Made by a program: the position numbers and the translations under genes. A stretch of DNA of 5,807 nt, from positions 1 through 5,807 of the forward strand of contig JBKEDH010000118.1 of the NCBI GenBank assembly GCA_047975295.1, given 5' to 3'. This stretch comes from JBKEDH01 sp047975295 (GTDB lineage Bacteria; Bacteroidota; Bacteroidia; Flavobacteriales; Flavobacteriaceae). Under the pieces are notes generated by a model, which worked only from the letters and a program-made list of their open reading frames with translations, did not search any database and was not told where the DNA came from. Every line of letters starts with the position of its first letter. Positions within the stretch are counted from its first letter, which is position 1. Positions 1 through 5,807 of this stretch are shown in pieces.

Positions 1-422
1 CGGGATTACTTTATGGTAAGGAAGCCAATAAAAACTTTGATCATCTCCAACAATTCAAACATACCAACGAATGGATTTTAAACGGTATTAACACCGATCA
101 ATCCATAAATCAAATTATAGATCGTATCGAATATGCCAAAGGTTTTGCAATATCCCGAAATCAGGCTTTGGAGATTTTGGGCTATTATAACGTTCTGGAA
201 AAGCAGGACGACGGGCTTTACAACTATAAACACTTACCATACAAACTGTTGTCCAACATACAAAAGGAATACACCAATGTAGGGTGGATTGGCAACAACC
301 AATCGGCAGATTATGTAGAATTGGCCATGTATGGTGCTGGAAGCGATTTATTACCTGCTTTTATTAAAAATACCGATTTACACACCTATATGTTAACAGC
401 TACCGGTGTGGGGAGTATATAA
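1..422 (+). CDS. Alkaline-phosphatase-like protein, C-terminal part (5' end cut by window)
   Basis: The frame starting at base 3 is open from the window edge to the TAA at 420-422 and gives 139 residues. There is no start: the TTG at 168 is an internal Leu codon, and coding continues upstream of it. The end resembles the C-terminus of the PhoA-type alkaline phosphatase family (periplasmic or secreted metal-dependent phosphomonoesterases): VGWIGNNQSADYVELAMYG (fragment residues 93-111), then GSDLLPAF and KNTDLHTYM. In the family this part reads roughly W-x-x-x-x-H-T/S-x-x-x-V-x-x-x-x-x-G-P-G, followed by a N-T-D/E helix near the C-terminus. The His of that motif is a zinc ligand (His412 in E. 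coli PhoA), but here the aligned residue is Gln (fragment residue 100, codon CAA at 300-302). Activity is therefore uncertain. The catalytic Ser and most metal ligands lie outside the window. The gene converges on the SusD-like gene and is not in its operon. The family call rests on recalled motifs. Confidence 0.75.
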   Translation, partial: GLLYGKEANKNFDHLQQFKHTNEWILNGINTDQSINQIIDRIEYAKGFAISRNQALEILGYYNVLEKQDDGLYNYKHLPYKLLSNIQKEYTNVGWIGNNQSADYVELAMYGAGSDLLPAFIKNTDLHTYMLTATGVGSI

Positions 423-600
423 GAGCCTGTTTAAAGTTGTTATTAGAAAGAACCAATGTTAATTAAAAGACAAAAAACTTCTTATATATAGCACTTACAA
501 ATCTACATATTGATAATTTTATAATTAGTAGAGTCATGTCTTAAAGAGAAATTTAGACACAACTCTACTAAATTCATTTTATAGAACAAATACTACTAAT
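423..600. other. Convergent intergenic region
   Basis: This 178-base AT-rich stretch separates the phosphatase-like stop codon from the SusD-like stop codon. Apart from the hairpin at 525-571 it holds no convincing reading frame, RNA gene or promoter. CTACTAA occurs twice, at 565-571 (the 3' arm of the hairpin) and at 593-599, next to the SusD-like stop. Confidence 0.7.
525..571. terminator. Bidirectional AT-rich hairpin between convergent genes
   Basis: TTAGTAGAGT (525-534) is the exact reverse complement of ACTCTACTAA (562-571). Inside it, across a 2x2 internal loop (CA at 535-536 and CA at 560-561), TGTCT (537-541) pairs with AGACA (555-559) and AAA (543-545) pairs with TTT (552-554), with T542 bulged. 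The loop is GAGAAA (546-551). The result is a 10 bp outer and 8 bp inner stem. On the plus strand the stem is followed by ATTCATTTT, a loose T-rich tail; the tail on the minus strand is weaker. It lies between the two convergent stop codons, where a shared intrinsic terminator is expected. The structure is seen directly; termination is inferred. Confidence 0.72.
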
Positions 601-2376
601 TTATTCCCAACCAGGATTTGGATCTATGTTAGGATTTAAAACAATTTGCCCAGAAGGTATTGGAGCCAAATAGTAATGCTCCGGTACGCCCGGTGGCACA
701 CCAAAAGGAGAAACATATCCCTCTGCTGCCCCGCCTTGTATAGGAAGCCTATTATTATAATCAGAGTTAACAACCCAGCGTCCTAATTTTTCTTGGCCAC
801 CATACTCTACAAATTTTTTCCAACGCCTTAAATCGTCCGGTCTAAATCCTTCGGCCATGAGTTCTACCGCTCTTTCACGTCTAATTTCCCATAAAATGGT
901 ATCTACATTATCGTCTTTGGTTGGATCTGCTACAATATTTGCTATATCTAAAGCAGCCACTTCACCTCTATCCCGTAACTTATTAATAGTGACATTAGCT
1001 ATATCTTGGGTAAACAAACCTAACTCATACGCTGCTTCAGCATGATTGACCAATACCTCTCCCATTCTAAAAATGGGGGCATCTGCAAAATCCTGATTTT
1101 GTATACCTGTATTCAAATTATTATAAAACTTATGAATCCTATATCCCGTATAGGTTACATTAAAGCCTTGCCCTTGGTTAAACCTCCTAAAATGGGGTTC
1201 TTGCTTTACAATAAAGCCTGCCCAGTTTTGCGTTGGGGTACCTTTGTGCGCTGCATCGGAATAAGTTGCCATAAAATCCAAATATTCTCTAAATTTCGGA
1301 TTAGTATGATAAGTAAATTCCAAATCTTGGTTTTTACTGGTCACAACCCTAAAAGGAGGTACGGTGGCTATATATAGCCTTCTATCACGGTCTCTAAATT
1401 CATCATAAGGATCTTGTTCCAAAGTTTCCCAATTTGGATTTGTATGAAACGGAGTGCCATCGGTAAACAGGTACTTATCAACTGCTTTTTTGGTTAAATC
1501 CCAGTTTCCTGCCGAGTTTCTATGTCTTGAGGTTTGAATATGCGTTAACTCTCCAAAAATATAGTCTTTGTACAATAATATACCCGGTTCACCGGCCAGG
1601 GAAGCACTATTGAAAACCAAGTCGTATTTTTCTATTAATGATGGGTGATCTGCAATGAGCTTGGTGGAAGCATCAAATGAAGCTTGTAAATATTGATTTT
1701 CGTTATCCAAACCATGGTATTTTCGCCAAGTGCCTTCAAACAATCCAAATCTGGAAATCAAGGCCCTTACAACACTTTTATCAATGGTGTTATTGTTTGA
1801 GCTGGATTGTACGTGGGATTCAGCAAACAAAAGATCGTCCAAAATATGCTGTGCCAATTCATCACGGGAAGCTCTTGGAGCGTACAAAGCCTCGCTTTCA
1901 TCGGTCAATACTTCATCGCCAAGCCACGGTACACCTCCAAATTTATTAAGCAAACCATAATAGTTAATGGCTCTAAAAAAACGACCCACACCTTCCCAAT
2001 GGCTTTTTTGTAATTCATCCAATACTCCATTATCCGTATTGCGCAACATGATGTTAACCCTTCTAATCCTTCTATAAGCTGAATTCCAATCGCTATCCGC
2101 AGCGGGAATAGAAACATTTTGGCGCAACCAAGGATCTGTTTGAGATCCACTCCCTCTACATATCAAATCGCCTCGAAATTCATAATTTAAGGCCGATAGA
2201 TTATAACCATCGAACACTTCGTAAAATCCCCATGCAAAGGTTTCAAAATTTCTATTAGATGTAAAAGTGGTTTCCTCTACCAAGGAATCCAGTGGGTACT
2301 TTTCTAAAATATCGTCAGAACACCCCAAGGTTAAAAAAAGGAGTGCCATACAAAATATATTAAGTCTATTTTTCAT
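601..2376 (-). CDS. SusD/RagB family outer-membrane nutrient-binding lipoprotein
   Basis: This 591-residue protein is complete, from ATG at 2374-2376 to TAA at 601-603. SusD proteins are surface lipoproteins that sit as a lid on a SusC barrel and capture the nutrient. Residues 1-18 are a lipoprotein signal peptide (Lys/Arg, then a hydrophobic core), with Cys19 as the lipidation site. SDD at 20-22 fits the flavobacterial surface-export signal. Family motifs follow in order: NYYGLLNKFGGVPWL (138-152, N-terminal TPR-like part), GLFEGTWRKYH (211-221), PIFRMGEVLVNHAEA (434-448), INKLRDR (464-470), RRERAVELMAEGFRPDDLRR (499-518) and the end YYLAPIPSGQIVLNPN (568-583) closing with NPGW. The length is normal for this subfamily and nothing is broken. 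The start follows the SusC-like stop by 12 bases in the A-rich leader AAAATAAATACT, which has no Shine-Dalgarno sequence, as is usual in Bacteroidota. The two genes are almost certainly cotranscribed. The substrate cannot be told from the sequence. Confidence 0.97.
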   Translation of the reverse strand: MKNRLNIFCMALLFLTLGCSDDILEKYPLDSLVEETTFTSNRNFETFAWGFYEVFDGYNLSALNYEFRGDLICRGSGSQTDPWLRQNVSIPAADSDWNSAYRRIRRVNIMLRNTDNGVLDELQKSHWEGVGRFFRAINYYGLLNKFGGVPWLGDEVLTDESEALYAPRASRDELAQHILDDLLFAESHVQSSSNNNTIDKSVVRALISRFGLFEGTWRKYHGLDNENQYLQASFDASTKLIADHPSLIEKYDLVFNSASLAGEPGILLYKDYIFGELTHIQTSRHRNSAGNWDLTKKAVDKYLFTDGTPFHTNPNWETLEQDPYDEFRDRDRRLYIATVPPFRVVTSKNQDLEFTYHTNPKFREYLDFMATYSDAAHKGTPTQNWAGFIVKQEPHFRRFNQGQGFNVTYTGYRIHKFYNNLNTGIQNQDFADAPIFRMGEVLVNHAEAAYELGLFTQDIANVTINKLRDRGEVAALDIANIVADPTKDDNVDTILWEIRRERAVELMAEGFRPDDLRRWKKFVEYGGQEKLGRWVVNSDYNNRLPIQGGAAEGYVSPFGVPPGVPEHYYLAPIPSGQIVLNPNIDPNPGWE

Positions 2377-2388
2377 AGTATTTATTTT

Positions 2389-5300
2389 TTAAAATTGAAA
2401 GTTAACACCTGTACTGAAAGTTCTGGCAAACGGATAGGTAGCCCCGGAACCCTGATTGGTAAGTTCTGTATTTACACCATCGGGCAAATGGTCCCAATTA
2501 AACAAATTCTCGGCCGAAACAAAAATACGCAACTTGTCTATCTTCAATTTATCTAAAACACTTTTAGGCAACGAATAGCCAAAGGATACGTTTTTTAACC
2601 TAACATAAGAACCATCCAACAAATATTTGGTTTGTACACGTCTGTTTGAACTGTAATTAACTGTACCTCTTTCATAGTTTCTAGGCAAAAAGGCATCGGT
2701 ATTTTCCGGAGTCCAATAGTCCAACTGATGGGCAAACATAGTAGAGAACTCTCCTTGATAGGGAAAAATAAACGGACTGCTTTGCCATACATCACGTTTT
2801 CCTACCCCGTTAATCACGAACGACAAATCGAAATCTTTATAGTTAAAGTTACCTGTTATACCATATTGATAACGCCTTCTGTTATTACCTATAACTTGTC
2901 TATCACCAGGACCGGTGTGGATAAATCCTTCGGCCGTAGTAACGGGGTTTCCATTACTATCCAATTCGGTATATAAGGTATTATTACCGGAATTAATCAC
3001 ACCATCGCCATTAAGGTCCTTAAACTTAACATCACCGGGATTGGGATTGTTACCATTTTCAAGATATACTACCCCTGCCTTTAAGGTGCCATTAGTAAAA
3101 TCGGCATCAAGGGTACCTTCCTCAAAATCGTCCACCGTATAATAACCATCGGTAACATAGCCCCATATTTCACCTATTTGTTTTCCCACATAATATTGAT
3201 AAGTACCGTCATCTTTATATATTAAACCCGCTTCGTTAGAAAACTTGGTAATTTCTGATTTGGAATCCGACAGAGCCAAGCCTAAACTAAACGAAAAATC
3301 CTTTCCTATTTTATCACTCCAATTCACCTCAAGTTCCCAACCTTTTGTTTGTAGATCGGCAACATTATCCAAAGGTTCGTTTGTACCCAGAACAGCGGGC
3401 AACTCAACACCATCGGTAAGCATGTCCAACGTGTTTCGGGTATAAATATCGAAACTAACAGAAAGTGCATCCTCAAAAAAGCGCGTATCGATACCGAAGT
3501 TGGTAGTTTCTACACGCTCCCAAGTAAAACTGGGACTAATTAACCTGTTGGGGATACCCACGGTATAAGCCAACAGACCAGTACTCGGGTTAATCCATCC
3601 TGTGCTATAGCCTTCGTACTGCTCTATTGAAGGGTAAACGTTAAAGGCATTATTAGCATAAACCTTTTGGTTGCCCAATTCACCATAAGAAGCCCTTAAC
3701 TTTAAAAAGCTTAAAGGCTCAACATTTTGCATAAAGTTTTCGCGCGTTACGATCCACCCTGCCGAATAAGAGGTAAAGAGAGCATATTTATCATCACTCG
3801 GAAACACCGAAGAACCATCGTAGCGCAAATTGGCTTCTAAAAAATATTTATTTTTAAAATTATAGTTTACCCTACCAAAATAGGCCTGTAACGATCTTTC
3901 CAAAAAAGCATCACTAATTGTTGCCGTACCTGTTGCCTGCGAAAAAGAAGGTAAATCGGTATTAACAAGGCCTTCTTTTCTACTGGTTACTACTTCCCTG
4001 TAGGTTTCTTCGCGGTTATAGCCCAACATAGCTTTAAAATTATGGCCATTGCCAAAGGTTTTTTTATAGTTGGCATAAAGGTTTACCACGTTGTATTTGG
4101 TATAGTCGTTTGTTCTGGTATAGGAACTCAAAGCCGGATCGCGGGTAATTACGCTAAAACTCATCGGCTGCACCGTAGAAATCATGGGGTTGGAACCATA
4201 ACGATCAGTAGTACTTCTTTCAAAAGTATATTCCCCAATAATATTCAAATCGGGTGTGATGTCATATTTTAAATTTTGGAACATTCTATAAACATTGATT
4301 ACCCTTAATGGCGCCGGAAGTAAATATTCATTATTGATGGCTGTTTCGTAGGGTATCACCGTACCATCATCAAATACATGGTTTCCGTCAATGGGTGCAA
4401 ATGAAGGATAATCTACCGATCTGTTAAATTCAGAAATAGACGTTGTTCTATTGGATCGGTTATATAAAACATTTGTTGTTGCACTTAATTTTTTAGAGAT
4501 ATTAAAATCTACATTGGCATTAAAATTATATTTTTTGTACCTGTCGTTGTCCGTAATAATGGTACCGCCTTGGTCACTATATCCACCGGATACCCTATAG
4601 CTGATATTTTCCGAACCTCCGGAAACACTTAGGTTGTGGATAGCAGAAAACGCTTTGTCAGAAAATAATTTATCCCACAAATCGGTATTGCGCAACGAAT
4701 ATTCCAAACCATTGCCATCAACAGCCACATTATTGGGAAATGCACTTGGATTGGCACGTTGTTCTTCTAAAAAATCTGCCCATGTGGCTATATCCTGCCC
4801 TGTCCAGTAGGTATCCAGCCCCCAGCTTTCCATAGCATGTACAAAATCGTAGGTACTGGCCTTTTCGGGTATATCTTCCGGATAGCTAAAACTGGTTGTT
4901 AAGCTATAATTAAACTTTGGTTTCTGGTTTTTCTTTCCTTTTTTAGTTGTCAGCAAAACCACCCCAAAAGCAGCCCGTGCCCCATAAATGGACGAAGCCG
5001 ATACGTCCTTTAGTACAGTAATACTTTCAATATCCTGCGGATTGACATCGGCAATGTTTACTTCAACGTTATCCAACAAAAATAAGGGCGTACCCCCATT
5101 GATAGAGGTAAAACCCCGTATATTGACATTAAGCCCCAAGTTGCCCGGCTCACCAGAGCCAGATGTAATTTGCATACCGGGCACCACGCCCTGTACTGCT
5201 TCAAGAACGTTGACAATGGGCCTGTCATCCAGAACTTCCCCCACTTCCACTTGGGTAATGGCAGCCGTTATTTCTGATTTGTTTTGAGTACCGTAACCAA

Positions 5301-5622
5301 CTACCACCACTTCTTCCAACTGAGCAGCATCTTCTTTCAAACTTACATTAACCGTTGTATTTCCGTTAATTGAAATTTCCTGCGTAGTAAAACCTACATA
5401 CGACACCACTAAGACGTCAGTAGTATTTGCCTCAATAGTATAACGTCCATCAAAATCGGTTACAGCTCCTTTGGCTGTACCTTTAATAGCTACAGATGCT
5501 CCAAGTAAAGGCATATTAGATTGATCGGTAACTATACCTGAAACATTGAGATTTTGTGCCTGTATTACTCCTGCTACGCACAATATAAATACGAGCAGGC
5601 AATTAATTGTTAGTTTTTTCAT
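2389..5622 (-). CDS. SusC/RagA family TonB-dependent outer-membrane transporter
   Basis: This 1077-residue protein is complete, from ATG at 5620-5622 to TAA at 2389-2391. It forms the outer-membrane barrel that imports the nutrient captured by the SusD-like partner, powered by TonB-ExbBD. Residues 1-22 are a Sec signal peptide, probably cut at VIQA|Q. Residues about 25-97 are a carboxypeptidase-D-regulatory-like beta-sandwich (VSGIVTD, GASVAIKGT, TDFDGRYTI, VSYVGF). LEEVVVVGYGTQ (102-113) is the usual linker before the plug (about 114-228). The plug contains NIRGF (167-171), DIESITVLKDVSASSIYGAR (197-216) and GVVLLTTKKG (220-229), the SusC/RagA signature. The barrel follows, with DLNGDG (869-874), SYVRLKNVSFGYSLP (1005-1019), a FVSAENLFNW strand (1034-1043) and a C-terminal Phe typical of outer-membrane barrels. 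There is no STN domain, so signalling to an anti-sigma factor is not indicated. Oddities: DNVEV (184-188) where DGV is usual, and an apparent insertion at about 884-903. The gene is first in the visible complete pair; another gene ends 66 bases upstream. Confidence 0.97.
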   Translation of the reverse strand: MKKLTINCLLVFILCVAGVIQAQNLNVSGIVTDQSNMPLLGASVAIKGTAKGAVTDFDGRYTIEANTTDVLVVSYVGFTTQEISINGNTTVNVSLKEDAAQLEEVVVVGYGTQNKSEITAAITQVEVGEVLDDRPIVNVLEAVQGVVPGMQITSGSGEPGNLGLNVNIRGFTSINGGTPLFLLDNVEVNIADVNPQDIESITVLKDVSASSIYGARAAFGVVLLTTKKGKKNQKPKFNYSLTTSFSYPEDIPEKASTYDFVHAMESWGLDTYWTGQDIATWADFLEEQRANPSAFPNNVAVDGNGLEYSLRNTDLWDKLFSDKAFSAIHNLSVSGGSENISYRVSGGYSDQGGTIITDNDRYKKYNFNANVDFNISKKLSATTNVLYNRSNRTTSISEFNRSVDYPSFAPIDGNHVFDDGTVIPYETAINNEYLLPAPLRVINVYRMFQNLKYDITPDLNIIGEYTFERSTTDRYGSNPMISTVQPMSFSVITRDPALSSYTRTNDYTKYNVVNLYANYKKTFGNGHNFKAMLGYNREETYREVVTSRKEGLVNTDLPSFSQATGTATISDAFLERSLQAYFGRVNYNFKNKYFLEANLRYDGSSVFPSDDKYALFTSYSAGWIVTRENFMQNVEPLSFLKLRASYGELGNQKVYANNAFNVYPSIEQYEGYSTGWINPSTGLLAYTVGIPNRLISPSFTWERVETTNFGIDTRFFEDALSVSFDIYTRNTLDMLTDGVELPAVLGTNEPLDNVADLQTKGWELEVNWSDKIGKDFSFSLGLALSDSKSEITKFSNEAGLIYKDDGTYQYYVGKQIGEIWGYVTDGYYTVDDFEEGTLDADFTNGTLKAGVVYLENGNNPNPGDVKFKDLNGDGVINSGNNTLYTELDSNGNPVTTAEGFIHTGPGDRQVIGNNRRRYQYGITGNFNYKDFDLSFVINGVGKRDVWQSSPFIFPYQGEFSTMFAHQLDYWTPENTDAFLPRNYERGTVNYSSNRRVQTKYLLDGSYVRLKNVSFGYSLPKSVLDKLKIDKLRIFVSAENLFNWDHLPDGVNTELTNQGSGATYPFARTFSTGVNFQF

Positions 5623-5660
5623 AAGTTTAAAGAAGTTTTGTTTGTTAGCAATCCATATAC

Positions 5661-5692
5661 CGAAATTATTTTATCTTTTTGGATTAAATCAA
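5661..5692 (-). promoter_or_regulatory. Weak candidate Bacteroidota promoter upstream of the SusC-like gene
   Basis: On the minus strand TAATTTCG (5668 down to 5661) matches the Bacteroidota -7 consensus TAnnTTTG except for one base. A TTG (5692 down to 5690) lies 21 bases upstream, close to the usual spacing of the -33 element. The TTG overlaps the stop codon of the upstream gene. It would give a leader of about 30 bases. Such AT-rich matches arise easily by chance, so this is only a candidate; the pair could equally be transcribed by read-through from upstream. Confidence 0.25.
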
Positions 5693-5807
5693 TACGTATC
5701 TTTTATCCAGTTATAAGGCTTACGTTTAATCCAGTTTCCTCGGGTAAAATCGGGAAAATCCTGTGGTTCGCCGTTATTTTCTATAGATAATTCCGACAAT
5801 GGTGTTA
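5689..5807 (-). CDS. Unidentified protein, C-terminal 38 residues (5' end cut by window)
   Basis: Reading the minus strand from the right edge, 38 codons stay open to a TGA at 5689-5691. The sequence begins TPLSELSIENNGEPQDF and ends GNWIKRKPYNWIKDTY. The end is basic and aromatic, with Trp twice and a KRK cluster, and the frame uses ordinary codons for this genome. I do not recognise the family from this tail, and it shows no membrane segment, metal motif or repeat. It runs in the same direction as the SusC/SusD-like pair and stops 66 bases before the SusC-like ATG, so it may be the preceding gene of the same operon, where enzymes, other lipoproteins or regulators of the uptake system are often found. 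The frame could be accidental, since 38 codons is short, but directional packing and the sensible end make a real gene more likely than not. Confidence 0.6.
   Translation of the reverse strand, partial: TPLSELSIENNGEPQDFPDFTRGNWIKRKPYNWIKDTY

Noticed and set aside
168..422. A separate 84-residue gene starting at TTG 168
   Set aside because: The same frame is open upstream to base 3 and codes for a continuous protein, so the TTG is an internal Leu codon.
423..435. GAGCCTGTTTAAA right after the phosphatase-like stop, which resembles the end of some insertion sequences
   Set aside because: I found no inverted partner in the window, no transposase and no target duplication, so one short match is not evidence of an element.
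857..2013. Several plus-strand open frames of 62-111 codons across this stretch
   Set aside because: They lie inside the strongly supported SusD-like gene on the other strand and their translations show no recognisable domain or sensible composition.
2728..5287. Plus-strand and alternate-frame open frames across this stretch
   Set aside because: They overlap the full-length SusC-like gene, whose motifs run continuously through all these positions.
5623..5688. A possible hairpin (AATCC with GGATT) in the gap upstream of the SusC-like gene
   Set aside because: The stem is only 5 bp with a loop of about 26 bases and no T-rich tail, so it is not a credible terminator or riboswitch.

Overview
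The window looks like chromosomal DNA of a member of the Bacteroidota, most likely a flavobacterium. The evidence is the AT-rich base composition, a SusC/SusD gene pair, ribosome binding regions that are A-rich and lack a Shine-Dalgarno sequence, and a lipoprotein signal followed by the Ser-Asp-Asp surface-export signature described in flavobacteria. This placement is an inference from family content, not from a marker gene.

Layout from left to right: (1) positions 1-422, plus strand, the C-terminal 139 residues of an alkaline-phosphatase-like protein whose start lies outside the window; (2) 423-600, a convergent intergenic stretch with a long AT-rich hairpin that can serve both directions as a terminator; (3) 601-2376, minus strand, a complete SusD/RagB-type surface lipoprotein; (4) 2389-5622, minus strand, a complete SusC/RagA-type TonB-dependent outer-membrane transporter, 12 bases upstream of the SusD start; (5) 5689-5807, minus strand, the last 38 codons of an unidentified gene upstream of the transporter.

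The SusC-like barrel and the SusD-like lid should form one outer-membrane uptake complex, driven by TonB-ExbBD, for a glycan, peptide or other large nutrient. The substrate cannot be read from this window because no degradative enzyme or regulator of the system is visible. The transporter lacks the N-terminal signalling (STN) domain, so control through an anti-sigma/ECF sigma pair is not indicated. The unidentified upstream gene may share the operon. The phosphatase-like gene faces the other way and is a separate transcription unit.

I see no RNA gene, mobile element, CRISPR array or clearly novel system. The points most worth a second look are a Gln where alkaline phosphatases normally carry a zinc-binding His, a roughly 20-residue insertion after the DxNxDG loop of the transporter, the unidentified C-terminal fragment at the right edge, and the terminator hairpin with a competing second 3' arm.
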